Below are positions 10,440 to 23,245 of a DNA stretch of 64,000 nt, piece by piece. Location of the stretch: assembly GCA_005406025.1 (NCBI GenBank), contig BGZK01001224.1:1-64000 (forward strand), in the 5' to 3' direction. The stretch is from Eumeta japonica (lineage: Eukaryota; Arthropoda; Insecta; Lepidoptera; Psychidae). Position 1 is the stretch's first letter. Each line of letters begins with the position of its first letter. A program made the translations under genes and the position numbers. The notes under the pieces are model-generated. The model searched no databases. It worked only from the letters and a program-made list of their open reading frames with translations, and was not told the DNA's origin.

Positions 10440-11380
10440 GGAGTGTTTTCCCTGGTTTTGATAACTTTTCCACACTTCTACAACGGTCAAAAATTAATTG
10501 GGACTTACTAGTTCTAACTAGATGTTGGTTTGACTCTGATAATAAATTTATACCTACTATAGAAAATTATAATTATGTTCAAACATCTAAACATAAGTCA
10601 TAAAATGAGGGGGTAGTCATCTTCCAACTTGAATTTAAATATCGAAGAACCGATATTAATCGGGGCAAACTGTTTATTGGTTATATCATACAAATAATGA
10701 TACATGTATTCTAAGCATATTCAATGTCACTTAAATATAGATATTTTATTACATCACTTGATATATTATCATAAGATTTGAAGTATTTTAAAAACATTAT
10801 TATGAGTGATTTAAACATTGACATATCTGAAAATTCGCAAAACAAAAGACTTAACGAATATCTAAATCTGTTAGCCGGTCATTACACATTACCGGCGCAC
10901 ACAGATACCCAGAGGACGTTCTTATTTGGATCATGCTTTCATAAAAAACACGAAATTCAGTGACCTGTTTCATAATTCAATGTTCTATAACTGATCATGA
11001 ATGTGTTGCCGTTAATATTACATTAAATCGTCCGTGTGTTAATTATATTTCAAAAAATTTAAACCGCCAAACTAGGAAGGTATAAACAACTATATTATGA
11101 CATATGATTTTTCAAATATTTAAAAAATCAGAGATGTAAATCAGACCACTAAACAATTTGTTTCTATTCTTAAATACATTATTTCATTTAATTCTAAAAC
11201 TGTAACTGTTCTCAAGAGAAAAAGAATTAGCAGACCTTGGATTACTCCGGGGTTGCTACGTTGTATGAAAAATAGGGACAACCTGTAAAAAAAACTAAAA
11301 AGACCCTATGAAAGTCCTCGACTGTGTCTGTCAACATCCAAGTATAAAACAAAATCAGTACGTAGCTAAAAACATTAGGT
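10440..11380 (+). pseudogene. Non-LTR retrotransposon ORF2, endonuclease part only
   Basis: The frame is broken by stops and shifts, but hallmarks of the AP-type endonuclease of LINE ORF2 appear in order. LLVLTRCWF (family LTETWL) is near 10510, followed by PTIENYNYVQTSKH. IMSDLNIDIS (family GDFN/GDLN) lies in the 10778-10963 frame, followed by NEYLNLLAGHYTLPAHTDTQ. TDHECVAVNI (family SDH) is near 10991, and RKRISRPWITPGLLRCMKNR near 11219. The last block is the usual linker before the reverse transcriptase. I find no reverse transcriptase (no FADD-type motif) downstream, so the copy ends or erodes near 11380. With ORF1 at 8604-9500 it makes one element, interrupted at 9884-10392. Confidence 0.7.
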
Positions 11381-13870
11381 TATGTCTAAACAGAGGATCT
11401 TCTTATCCCTCCAGTCTAATTGGCTTTTACTTAGAAGCCCTCGCTTTGTCTCTCGCCTAGACTAACTCTCACACAACTATTTGTTTTCTGACGCTTTATG
11501 AAAACTAAAATTAATAGTAACTAATGTACGTATATATATGTATATGGTAACTTTGTAGTAATAAAAAAAATTACTAAATTACTTTTTTAAAGTGACTGTA
11601 CAAAAAGAACAAAATAGTAATAATGATAATAATTTGGGCAGTCGATATAACAATTGAGTTTATTTTTTTGGTAAAAGAATAATTGTCAAACATTTTATCA
11701 AACATCCGTGGAAGTCTATTGATCGTTTAACAATATTTAATTCTATATATAATAAATTTAAATATATATAAAAAAAAATTAAGACCTCCCTTCCCTCTAA
11801 ACGGGTTACTTAATATGAATAAGTTTCCTTATAAAACGCCGCGCGCTCAGCTGCATTGTACGGAGAAATATCGTATCTAATTATAAATTATCGTTAGATA
11901 TATGTCTGCTAACTTTAAATCGATATGAGCACACTCATAGCATAGGAAAAACATTTTAATTTAACAGATATTTCAATAAATGTTTACACGTTATATTACT
12001 AAATAGTACAATTTGCTATTGGTTTATTTCCATATTTTATTTTTAATGTTTTTGATTTTTTCTTATAAGACGAACCATTATATCGTGGAATTTTTTTTTA
12101 TTTCGGAACAGTACTACAAATTTAATCTGAAATCGAGATTTGGTTTCAGAGAATTGCAAATCTGAATAGTTTTCTGCAATTGAGAATTCAGAGAGATTCT
12201 TGGAATTATAAATTTCAAATAAGCGAAGTGCGGTATTGCTTCATAGTGAAATTGTGGGATATATACATATTCTTTGTTGTTATTATAACATTAAATACAA
12301 AAAGCCGTCATTGCCCTACTTTAAATAATATGAAAGAATAGAGCAATTTTATGTACGTAAACTCGTCCTATTAATTAGGATTGAATGTGATTATATTGAA
12401 ATAGAACCGATAAATACGGGCTTCTGTTCAAAGCGATCGAGTTGCTAGTTACGATGTTTTGTCATAAAATACAATGCATTTTATTTTATTTGTCTGTGTT
12501 TTCAGTTGTTGTAATGGTTTTTTTAGTTATCTATTTTAACTCATTTATTTACTAGTTAGTTAACTCGGTGATATAAATAGATAATGAAACAAAAAATTAA
12601 ATTACTTCAGTGCAAAAATTCATAAGAAATTTTAATATTCATATTTCATTAGTGATAACATTGAATCTTTGCGAATTTATGCATGAGGGCTTATCTTTTT
12701 TAATTATTAAATGCCTTGCGTCTATGATGTTATTTATTGTGTCTTAAATGCCACTATAGTGTAATATCAGTAAACGATAATATATATTGCTTAAAACGGT
12801 TATTAGAGTGGTGATATCACATCACAGAATAACATTTCATATGAAGTGCACGTTAATTCCATATATTTGGAGTGAAATTTTATTTTATTTTAAATATAGA
12901 TTCATATATTGCTTCCTGCGGTTTTTTTATTTATTGAGATACTACACAGCCAAAAATGTATACAAACTGACTATTTACAACTACAATTTTAAGCGATGTC
13001 TGGTGATCTGTTTTTAAAAACAGAGAAACGATTTGGTTTATGTTTTCATATTATGTTCCTTAAGTTAAATGGCTCTATTTACCTGCGAAAAACACAAATG
13101 TGATGGTACACAATTTTTTCTTTGTTAAAAGCACTACTCGTTGAAAAAAAAAATCATAAACAGTCAGCACTATAAAATGTCATTAATTGTCAAAGAGTAT
13201 ATTTTCTTTTGTAAAAAAATGTAGTGTCATATAATATTTTTGACTCTACAATCTTTGACACCCCTTTCACTCTTTTCAATTACAAATTTAAACTAGAGTC
13301 GAATATGAAAAAACGCTGAATCATGTATTGTGAGTATTGTGACGTAGAGCATTACCATCAAATTTGGAGTAAATTTGGATTGAGAAAAACTATTGGTTTC
13401 TTATTTCTAATACAGCCAATGTAGAAATCAGTCGGTCAGGACTTTGCCCTATATATTCCTAATAAAAATACATGTATATGGGTCGAGTAAGTGACTACTG
13501 TTACGCTATAGTTTGTGGCTTCGGAGTACTAAAAAAGCGCAGAGATGTCTGATGGAGAAATCTCAATCCGACATCTATGTAAATACGTATGCTTAGTTGT
13601 ACAACTGTTGTATAACTCCACCAGTCTAAGCGAGTTCGGTGCGTGTCGGTTTCATTTTGGTTTTTCGATGTTCCAGTGAACTTTCTCCGGCATGAGGGTT
13701 TCGATACATGGTTTTGTACATTTCATCGTAATAGTGAAAAATCCAAACACTCTTATTTTTCACAAAGAATAGAAAACACGTTATCGGGTTTCGTATGCGT
13801 GCCTTTTCAGCATTAAGGGCTAAAGAAGCCCTCTTTCTAACTGCTAACCTTTTAACTTAGTGTAGTTGAG
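11381..13870. other. AT-rich intergenic DNA
   Basis: Nearly 2.5 kb of very AT-rich sequence with no recognised element or coding frame. Frames such as 12787-13017 are low-complexity. Confidence 0.4.
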
Positions 13871-13873
13871 CCG

Positions 13874-14185
13874 TGGTTAACTTGCCTACAGCACGTAAAT
13901 GGGCCGGCCCGACCCGTGAAGTACCACAATTTCACAGAACACAGACGTGAAGTAACAGCTTCCTTTTTTGCTTTTTGTCCAGTGAGAGAGAGTTTCGGTA
14001 TTCCGTTTACCCTTATCACCTCACTCCTTCTCCATCAACCCACTTCCCTCGTCATCAGATATCCTATTCTTGCCCAAAAGGCTGACAACGTACTGATGAC
14101 TCCTCTAGGGTTATAAGTGTCACGGGCAGCGGTGACTGCCTACTGTCTGGTAGGTGGCATGCGTGTTTGCCGCTAAAAATGCCAA
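13874..14185 (-). mobile_element. Family R1 interspersed repeat, near-full copy
   Basis: Read on the minus strand it starts near 14180 with GGCAAACACGCATGCCACCT and passes TAGGCAGTCACCGCTGCCCG. It ends near 13874 with GTGGTACTTCACGGGTCGGG followed by CCGGCCCATTTACGTGC. Head and tail both match the copy at 20093-20465. The 66-codon frame at 13916-14116 lies wholly inside and is not a gene. Confidence 0.65.
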
Positions 14186-16180
14186 GAAAGGCTATATTTT
14201 CTTATGTGCTTCTCGTTTGCGGCATATTATGTAGACAAACGAGGTTATTTATAATTTATACGACTTGAAGGCATAAGTGATGAAAAAGCTACAAACGTGC
14301 GTAGTTTTTAAAGATTTTATTGAATAAAACCTTGACCTTTTTCAGCACATAAATATAATTTGTTTAAAAGTCGATTATAATCGTTTTATGTAAAAAAAAG
14401 TTATGTTGATAATCACCGATGGTTTATGGCCGTTCAACATAAGCTGGCGTAATATAAAATTTATGGTGTAGGCTTAACTTATGATGTTGATGTATTTATT
14501 ATTTGTACACTAAGAAATTAGATTATTATGTCATTACATTACAATAGATGTCAGGAAGGATTAACGAGTTGTGACCTCACAAAGGCCGCTACTAATTCTG
14601 ATGTCAAATTTTTTTAACATAACCTGCATTATCGGCTGTTGTCAAAGATCTTGTTAAGGTCGTCGACTAAATAATTAATGTTTTGTACTAAAGGAATATA
14701 GTCACCTACTTATTTCGGTGTGTATTTGTACATGACAGTCGTTTTCATTGGAAACTATCTATGTCATTGAAAATTAATTAAAAAACAAGTACAGTTGGTA
14801 AGTCTCACAGTTATGTGGCTTTTAAAATTAAATGTTAGTTTATCGAGGTCTAGTTTTGAAATTTATGAGGTAAAGGCAAAAGTGGCTAAAAGTATTCGGA
14901 TGTCAAATCTAAGACGCAAGAGTGCCTCTAATGCAAACATTTCTTAGGATTATTACCAAGAAATTTATTAAAATAGTCATCTTCTCGATTTATCTTCAAA
15001 ACTGGAATAGCAGAAATAGCATCTTGAATAATTCTAATTAGTTCTAGATTCAATGAGTGTTGATCCAGTTTAATCAAATTATTAGAAGATCCATTGCTAA
15101 TCAACTTATATATCACAATATATCACAATGGACCATATCAAATATGGTCCGTGATGATCATATAACGAATTAGCGTTCGTCTCAATGTATAATTATTCTA
15201 CACTTCTATGACTTCAGACTTAGAATTGCACGTTATGCCGAAAATTCTAACTTAAAACCAAATTGAGAATCATAGATACTAAACCATTTATTAATAAGGT
15301 CATTGAAACCTTGGCTATTATGATTGCAAGAAATATGGATCTATACTTAAGTACAGACAGGTTAGAAATAAAAAAAAAAAACCAGTTAAAGACGTACTCA
15401 GGGGGTCAGGGGGGCAGCTGCTGTCTTCTGGACACGCCTAATGCCTGGGTATGGGTAGATGTTTCCCCAATACTCGTATTATACATTACGTGCACCTAAT
15501 GTTTTGTACACCTAATGTGTGTTGGATAGAGTAAAACAAGTGTGAGGGACTTGGTTCAAGTTCATAAATCATCCCATTGCCCTCCTTGGGCCAAAAGCTG
15601 AGTAAGGTCTTGTCACCTATCTTCCTTTTAACAATTGTTTTATGGTTTCTTACACTCCTGAAGGCAGGTAAGAATGCCCTATACAGAGTTAAAGAGTGTA
15701 TCCGAAACCCTAATTTGAGCAATTTGGAAACTCCATGCTGAGGCCGTGAGACATTCTTGTTTAAGATATATGAGCGATTTTGTCTACTTGCCATGAAGTG
15801 ACCTTATAGTACTTGTCTATAGTACCCTCAGCATTGTTTACCTGTTTTACCTAACGCGCCTCGATATGCATTTTGAAAAATGATCTTTAAAAAAATTTAC
15901 AATCGTACTAAGGCTTGTATCATTTTTGAAAGTCACTAGGAAGTAGGCCTTGCTGGACTTTTTAAAAATGTTTGTTTATTTTTAAAAGTTACAGAAATTA
16001 TTTTCAAGGTATTTACCTAATACTTCCATTTTTTACCTTAATAATTCCATTAAACTTCGTATGGGCTTCTTTTTTGCCTTCGACTACAAAATATAATAAA
16101 TATGAACTCGATACAACTTTACCCGACAAGCTAATTATTAGTTATACGTTTTATATTAATAATATAGAATGTATTAGATA
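14186..16180. other. AT-rich intergenic DNA with two unexplained frames
   Basis: Frames at 14928-15116 minus (62 codons) and 15486-15794 minus (102 codons) are not obviously low-complexity. The second begins MASRQNRSYILNKNVSRPQH. I recognise no domain, and neither has visible splice or promoter support. A small palindrome lies at 15130-15150. Confidence 0.25.
15130..15150. repeat. Perfect 9-bp hairpin
   Basis: GGACCATAT (15130-15138), 3-nt loop, ATATGGTCC (15142-15150). Outer ATCAC / GTGAT bases extend it with a bulge. Confidence 0.7.
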
Positions 16181-16183
16181 CGT

Positions 16184-16690
16184 TATTATATATTTGAATA
16201 TATTTGTCAAAGGTAGTGAAAGTTGGATACAGCAGAAGCAGAATTAAAGTAGAAGCAATGAGGTGGAGATGCGATCTGTGCGTAAATTGTGTGGGGCGTC
16301 TTTGAAAAATAGATGTAGAAAAAGTAATATCTAAGAGCGGTGTGGTTTGAAAGAAGATGTAGTGATTGGAGTAGAAGAGGGTATGTTGCGGTGGTTTGGT
16401 CACGTGGAAAAGATGAATGACAGTAGGCTGATAAAATAACTCTAAACAGAGACTGTGATATAAAAATCGACAGAAGTCGCCTCAGTAGAATTTTGTGTAG
16501 ACCGAATTGTTGGCGTATTTAAAAATAAAGCCAAATTTTAAGCACTCGAAACCGATGAGCTTGCACGAAAAGATTGATGTACTGATGTGCAGCAAGAGAG
16601 ATATGCAAAGATCGTACCGTTTGGAAATCAATAGTCTCTGCCTACCCTTCTAGGAAAGAGACGTGAGTTACACTCATTTATTTATATCTT
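16184..16690 (+). pseudogene. 3' end of a LINE ORF2 (lepidopteran RWFGHVEKM type)
   Basis: Translation in shifting frames gives GSESWIQQKQN, then LRSVCKLCGASLKN-like residues. Next comes ERCGLKEDVVIGVEEGMLRW followed by FGHVEKMNDSRLIK (about 16335-16435). Then come ALETDELARKD and SLPTLLGKRRE near 16630-16670. This order is the C-terminal tail of a reverse-transcriptase family very common in lepidopteran genomes, as I recall it. It lacks the reverse transcriptase core, has several stops, and is the usual 5'-truncated form of a dead LINE. A second tail of the same family, inverted, lies at 23100-23225. Confidence 0.75.
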
Positions 16691-18730
16691 TATAAGCACA
16701 CTGAGGTCGTTTCCCTCACTCACACAATATTAAAGTCCATAAACAAGCACGGCCCGCCCGATACGTGCCCGAGAATGGAAAGATGTAACAATACACGGAT
16801 ACCGATGTAAGATCAAATGCTTCGTGAAAATTAATCGTGCGCAAGAATTGCGGATTTTTCTATACAACGGCTTGGAATTTATCATGTCCCTTATTGTCTG
16901 TTTTCCTTTTTTCATGTTACGAAATGTTTGCTTCTCGAGATAAATGTTTAAGCGTCATTGTTATATATAAAATCTGGACTAGATCGGTCGGTGTGTTGTA
17001 ACTTAATTATTATTTCTGCGTTACAAATAATACGGTTTGAAGCAAACTTTTTGTTATCCCGGGCAAGCCCTAAATTATTTTGTGCATGTACGAGACTATA
17101 TTAAAATTTTTAATTTTTGTCAAATTTGATCATCGGCAGTAAACAAATGTAAGTAGAACACCAGAAACATTTTACTGATGAAGAATATTCGGAAGAGAGT
17201 TGACATATGCCAACATATTAAGTAACCATCCGTATACTCCATAATATATATCCAAGGGGAAGATTGATGGTAAAACGTAAGGAAAAATGAACGCCATCAC
17301 TAACAATTTCAGGCATAGTTCATAATTTCAAGGATTAAAATCTTTTTTTAAAATATTGATATGAATTTTCCTGTGGAGCAGCAGTAGCTTCTGTCGTTTT
17401 TTATACTATCTCTTTAATTTCACATTTCACTGGTCTATCCCTATATGCCAATCCACATTTGAAAGCATATTTTACTTTAAATAAAATTTTGCGTAAAAAA
17501 ACACATGGACGCATTATGCCACTAGAGTATTTAATGTAAAATACACCCTAACCATAGTTTCAGTTTTGTTATATAAAAAATATGTACACAATCGAATTGT
17601 TTATAGATATTTTGTTATCGCTGCCATTGGAAAATTGCCTTCCGAACGAGCGGTAAATTAATTTAATAATGGTATATTAATATTATAATAACGCATTTAA
17701 AGAGTTATGTATAGATTAAGTAATAAGACATCTTTAAATTTGAATTTGAATTCACAGTATTTATTATAGATTTTTTTGGAAATGTTAATAAAAAGTAAAT
17801 AAAAATTTCTTCCTTTTTGTTTTTATAGCAGTTTAATTGCATTCGTTTATTATTTTCTTTTCGGGGTCGAAAAATCGGCCAACTGCCGAGTTTTACACAA
17901 CTACATTTTAGACAATCTATGCACATATGAAACATCTAGTGAATACCGTGTGGATACAAAAACATGGTTATCTATCAAAAAGTAATTGTATTTCCTTAAT
18001 GAGAAACAAAAAGAAATTATGCTGCTTTGTAAGATTCAACAGTAATTATTTACTCAGAATTTATTATCGAATTATAAAGGTAACAAATAGTTTAGTGGTA
18101 ATTCTATTATTTTAGTTTTTGTAAGCCAAGTAGGTCACTGTTTCTTGATGTTACAGCGTGTATCCAACAGAAGGTATAAAATTGTGTTGGTTGGATTTGT
18201 ACAGAGATTTTTGCTATCTTGTTTGTTCCCCGTGAAATCCTATTTGTTTCGCTGATAGAATTTCTCTTTTCACTATGTATTGTGAGATATTCAAATTACG
18301 AGTGAATTCGTTAAGTAATAAATAGGCAGTTTAATAATAAAACCAAGTGCGAACCAGTTTTGGGTAACTGGTTGTGTTAAATAATCAATTAAATATATTG
18401 TGAAGACATATTATGAAAATACTTAGCGAATTACAAAATTATTTGTTTTCCTGGAAAATATTTATGTACTACATGAAATTGAGTTTATTTTTTTGTGCAA
18501 TAGTTATAATTTATAATTATACGGTCAGATTTAATGGATGGTTATAAAATCACTATAGTGTCTGTCTGTGTATAGGTCATTCTGTTACAGAGTATTTATA
18601 ATATACATTCATTTATTAGACAGTTGATTCGGAGATATCCTGGACGAAAAAACATTGGAATTTTAGTACATATTGTATATAGAGTTAGGTGATCCTATAA
18701 CGAACACAAAGAGTATTTTTTATAGTATTT
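16691..18730. other. AT-rich intergenic DNA
   Basis: Nothing is recognised. A TGTCTGTCTGTG stretch near 18560 resembles the start of the repeat at 48780 but is too short to assign. Confidence 0.35.
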
Positions 18731-18732
18731 TA

Positions 18733-18815
18733 AAGGGGCAAATCAACATGCGAACCATCTAAGAGTAGATCATCATCGCCGCCCGTGGAGACCCGCAGGT
18801 CCAAGGAGCATTAGT
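18733..18815 (+). mobile_element. Family R1 interspersed repeat, head fragment
   Basis: GGGGCAAATCAACATGCGAA, then AGTAGATCATCATCGCCGCC and GGAGACCCGCAGGTCC, match the family head. The remainder of the element is absent or unrecognisable. Confidence 0.55.
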
Positions 18816-20090
18816 TTTTGCCAAAATTAGTAATTTTTTTAAAGGTTTAAAAATGCTTTTGACAAGTGCATCACGTGCCGTGTTAACTGATCGATGCGTA
18901 TAGTGCACTTTCTTTTCGTGTCTTCGTTCGTATCTCGCACGCATTGACGTGACTCTTTTCGAAATTTTGTCTGTGAATATTACAGTTTTGGTGTCGCCAC
19001 CCAAATACTGTAATTCGGTCGACTAAGCGATTATATGGTAGTACAAAGCTTAAGCCTCGATCTCAAGATTTTATCTCGAGAGTAACGTGACGACTACTTA
19101 AATTGCTTGCTTTTTACGCCAACCTTCCTGAATATGGTTAAGAGAGTCGTTGACAACGGCCCTTAGCTGCCGGCGTACATTGTGGAGCCAGCCATCGTAT
19201 GCCATTGGAGTTACGTGTTATAAGCCTGCCGTAGCAACAGCAATATCATATTATATTTCTGCACTGGGAATGGCATTTTTTCATATTATTTAGCTTAAAA
19301 TAGTTATTGATCTTTTTACCGAAAAATTTAAAACACTTTTTTATGACTTTATTTCTAAAACATTTTTTTTCAAGGCAAACTTTATTAAGTGTAGAATAAA
19401 TTGCGCTTCTTTACGCATTTGATAATGATAATTGACTTTTGGAATTGTTGTCCTGGAAGTAAATGCGCACAAAAGATGTCTGCAATCTTATCCGTTCTAT
19501 TTTGTACCGAATTCCAAGTTGATAACAATATAGTAGTTACTAAACAAGCTCCAAGTCTAAACTACAATGTTGTTTGTCAAACTACAAATGTAAAACGAGA
19601 TAAATTTTAGATGTTTTCCCACTTTCACGAAATTGGACAAACAAAATCATAATACAATAACCTCAACGTCTGTATTTACTTATTACAAAAGATTATTTTG
19701 GTAGGACTAGATTTAGGCGATGATAGTAGAAATATACTAAAATAATTTTATAAACAATGTAAAACGTGACAATAATTCACAAATGTTTTAAAATACATTT
19801 GCCTGTGCAAAAGTTATACGTATTGATTATTATGTACATCAATGAAGGAGAGTATTTTCTACTTAAATTTGTCAGAAATTAAGCGCTCTTTTCATGAAGT
19901 CTTTTTACAGTTACTTTCAAGAAAAACTAAGAAGATGGAAAAAAGATGACGTCAGCTTATTTCTATCATACATCATAAACCTACGTAGATTTACGAGTAT
20001 TTTGTGATGATCTATTCGAATATTTAAATGGATCATTATAAAATGAACATGATATTTTTTTTCTTTCATTTTTTTGTCATAGAATATTCG
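18816..20090. other. Mostly AT-rich intergenic DNA
   Basis: A modestly GC-richer stretch lies at 18870-19220. No gene or repeat is recognised. Confidence 0.3.
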
Positions 20091-20092
20091 AG

Positions 20093-20465
20093 GGGCAAAC
20101 GAGTAGGAGAGCCGTTACAGAGTAGATTGTTATCACCGCCTTTGGACACTCGTAACCACAGAGCAGTCACCAGTGCCTTGTTGGGATCTTGAAAGGGAAC
20201 TGGATATCTAATAGAGACGAGATTGGGCTGATGGCGCTAAAGAAGGTGATTGGGCGGACGGAGGGGATGGCGAGAGGTAATGGATAGGGGAATGAGTTGA
20301 GGGAAGGAGGAGTCGGCCGCCGAAATTCTCACTCACAAAAACGGAACGCAACAGCAAAACCTACTAGTTTATTTTCATATTCTGTGAGAGTGTCGGTATT
20401 TCATCGGTTAGCTGGCGAATTTCTAAGTTATTGCCAAGTCAGCCACAATATGGCTCTAAGTTTTT
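20093..20465 (+). mobile_element. Family R1 interspersed repeat, best full-length copy
   Basis: The head GGGGCAAACGAGTAGGAGAG leads to GTAGATTGTTATCACCGCC. The tail reads CTGTGAGAGTGTCGGTATTT and, after CCAAGTCAGCCACA, ATATGGCTCTAAG. An internal purine-rich block (about 20190-20310) separates them. It is about 370 bp and non-coding; the 65-codon frame at 20297-20494 is inside it. Confidence 0.65.
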
Positions 20466-20469
20466 TTTT

Positions 20470-21635
20470 TTTTAATTTTTGGATTACGTTTTAACAATAT
20501 ACTAGAAGCGTTTTCCCGTCATTAGAGGCGTCAACGTCGTGTCTTGGTATGACAATCGTGACAAACTTCTTTCATTGATATATTGTTATTAATTGAAATT
20601 TCACTTTGTAATTCATAAATATGTGTCATTGATGTAAAATTGTCTAGGAAACATCATCCTAATTTGGGCTATACAATATATCGCTCAATGTGGTAAGCAT
20701 TTTTTTTTTGTTATATCACCGTTTAATGTTTTCTGATTGCCATTATTTTTTTATAAAAGCAAAATGTAGCCTATAACTATTCCACGGCTTAGGCAAATGG
20801 ATGGATACCTTATTGGTCAAAATCTACCGAGCCGTTGGGATGTTTCGAGTGTAGGTGTTTAGAATCACACATACATACATATCTAGACATTTGTGGAAAA
20901 TATAGCCGTCTTTGCTGTCGGCGTAAAAGATATTGTAAGCAGTTCAAGAATATGCTGGGAAACAAATTAATTAGAATGATATAATCTTTAAAGTAGTTGT
21001 TAGATGTATTTCAATGTATTACCATATGTCATTTCAAATAAGTCTAAACGTATAGGTTTGACGATATTTTTTAATAATTTTTGATAACTTTGTGATAACC
21101 TCTTAAAACTTTCAATTTGATATGACACTATGCTGGAAAGAAAAAAAAAATTTCGAGCCAAAATTTGGTGCTCAAAAACTGCTATTTTGATTTTTTAATT
21201 TTAATGTACCCAGTGACACTTGGCCACTAAGGAAAATCTAACAATGTATATAGCTTATCAAAAACGGTTTATAAGTGTAGTAGCGTCATAGTAATTACGT
21301 AATATAGGTCAATAACCTCCATTTTGGATTTCGCCGCAATCGGATTAAATGTCACTTTTACAAATAAGTTTTAAAGTCTGAATTCATTTTAATAGAGACT
21401 GTTTATATATTAAATTTCATTTTAAAATGAGGTTGTGCAAAAGAACCTTCATATCTGAATGAAAAAAATTCAATCAGACATTTTTTTAATAAAACTTATT
21501 ATTAGATCACATTAAAATACCAATTCTTACGTTTTAGTTCATAAGTGAGATACGTTCAAAAACATGACTCATGACAAGTTTTATAGTAACATAACATCAC
21601 CTATATTGTCATGAGTTTAACCAATGATAAAGACG
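20470..21635. other. AT-rich intergenic DNA
   Basis: Nothing is recognised. Confidence 0.35.
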
Positions 21636-21639
21636 TGAG

Positions 21640-21795
21640 TATAAAGCATGGGGTCAAAGGCATGAGAGACTTTTCTCAATACGGGCAAGTGGGGGAGCAC
21701 GCATTGCGTCCGGAGTGCCTCAACTTGACACGCTTGTCGAGCGCTCGTTTGCCGTTTCATTTTCGCTTTCCGCTGCTACCTACCGATGTGCTCTA
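21640..21795. promoter_or_regulatory. Small GC-richer block with DR1-like nuclear receptor site
   Basis: GGGTCAAAGGCA at 21651-21662 resembles a direct repeat with 1-bp spacing (HNF4 / Ultraspiracle type). GCTTGTCGAGCGCTCG follows. It is covered by a 61-codon frame of unknown value. A regulatory role is inference. Confidence 0.2.
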
Positions 21796-21799
21796 ATAC

Positions 21800-22480
21800 T
21801 GATATTAATTGTTCTGGATTTCTGTAATATAATGCAGCCCGTGATTTCATTTTGTAGAAAAGCAATAATTACGATGGTAATTTGTATGTAACATAACAAG
21901 CGAAATTGTAAATAAGAAGAATTTTAATATTAGAAATTTTATAAAAAAGTAAATAAGAGTTTTAATATTCTACGCAAGCTGCAAAAACTGATATTCAAAA
22001 TATTGTTTTTATTTTGTATTAATAAGATTTATCAGTTTGCCCACATAGTATCTGTTAAATTTTAAGGAGTACGCTTACGAAATACATTTTCACTTTCGGT
22101 ACAATCCGCTTTCAGTGTATTTTTTCATTCAGCACGAAAAAATATAGCTTACCAAAAATTTATATGGATTAAAAAAATAGAAAAAAACACAAAAAAATGT
22201 AAATTAATAAAGTATTTTTACTACGCATTTCCTGCGAAATCTGTAATACATAAAGTTTACGCGTATTTTGTAATGGTTCTCGAATTATGCAACTGAAATC
22301 TGATGTAATTTTTGTTTAATAGAAAACTTCCACATTTCCACAATATTGCTAACATAAAATTTCATTATTAGAGAATGTATTAAAATGGTTTAATAGGCAA
22401 TTTGTCATATCAAGTATTAATCATCCCATTCTTAAGATGCAGTCTAAGACTATCTTTTTTTTTTTAGATTGAAAGGCATG
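21800..22480. other. AT-rich intergenic DNA
   Basis: Nothing is recognised. Confidence 0.35.
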
Positions 22481-22483
22481 GAC

Positions 22484-22640
22484 CTTTAGCCTGTACTCTA
22501 GGTCAATGAGGGTTTGAAGTCACTGAATACCATCATCACGTCAGTAATAACGTCCGCGGCGGATGGCTTATTGTGCACTTCGAGGCAAGGGGGGGGAGTG
22601 ATTTCAGTTTGACTTAAATTTGTTCGGTCAATTCGCTCTT
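22484..22640 (-). mobile_element. SINE body fragment
   Basis: On the minus strand the sequence CCTCGAAGTGCACAATAAGC, then CGCGGACGTTATTACTGACG, parallels the SINE body on the minus strand at 54345-54555 (CCTCCGAGAGCACGTAAAGC, then CGCGGACGTTG). The tRNA head is not recognisable. Confidence 0.5.
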
Positions 22641-22644
22641 GGTT

Positions 22645-23095
22645 AGTTTCGAATTAGATGTGTTGGGATCCGAAAGCCCCGATTCATGGACACACAACCG
22701 CTAATTATATACCATTCATTAGACAATTTAAATTACATATTTTTATTAATTTTACAATTAATTTAAATACAGTTGATGAAGTGAAAAAAATTCTCAATAA
22801 CTCTATCGTAAAGTTACGATGCGAATTGGTTAAATTAAAAGAAATATTAATTTTGATTTGTGTCAAGTTGAAATAAATTAACGTCACTCAAAGATCGGTG
22901 ACGCACCACCACTACAAAGAAATATTTGTACAAAGGGTTTCATTCTAATATTTCATTTGGTCTTAGAAACGGAAAATTGGTTTTCTTGTGAAGTTTCAAG
23001 GTAGACTGCTACTTAGATACAAAATGTAGAAAACATTTTGTTTCTGTAATTAACGTCAAAATATTTGTGATCTGTAATAGTAATAATAATATAAA
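22645..23095. other. AT-rich intergenic DNA
   Basis: Nothing is recognised. The 72-codon plus and 60-codon minus frames overlap each other and are low-complexity. Confidence 0.35.
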
Positions 23096-23099
23096 CTCA

Positions 23100-23245
23100 C
23101 GCTTATTTCCCAGAAGTGTAGGCAGAGACTATTTATTTTCACATTGTAAAGAAGTATACATATCTATCTTCCTTCACTAATATCCATCAATCTCTTCATA
23201 CGAGCTCGTCGGTTTCGGGTGATCAAAATTTGGCCCTTTCTAATA
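23100..23245 (-). pseudogene. LINE ORF2 3' tail, inverted relative to 16184-16690
   Basis: On the minus strand GGCCAAATTTTGATCACCCG, then AAACCGACGAGCTCGTATGA, lead into AGAGATTGATGGATATTAG. It ends with AATAGTCTCTGCCTACACTT. The plus copy has the same order (AAGCCAAATTTTAAGCACTC, GAAACCGATGAGCTTGCACG, AATAGTCTCTGCCTACCCTT). Only about 145 bp of the 3' end is retained. Confidence 0.7.

Noticed and set aside
13916..14116. 66-codon frame as a gene
   Set aside because: Entirely within an interspersed repeat copy.
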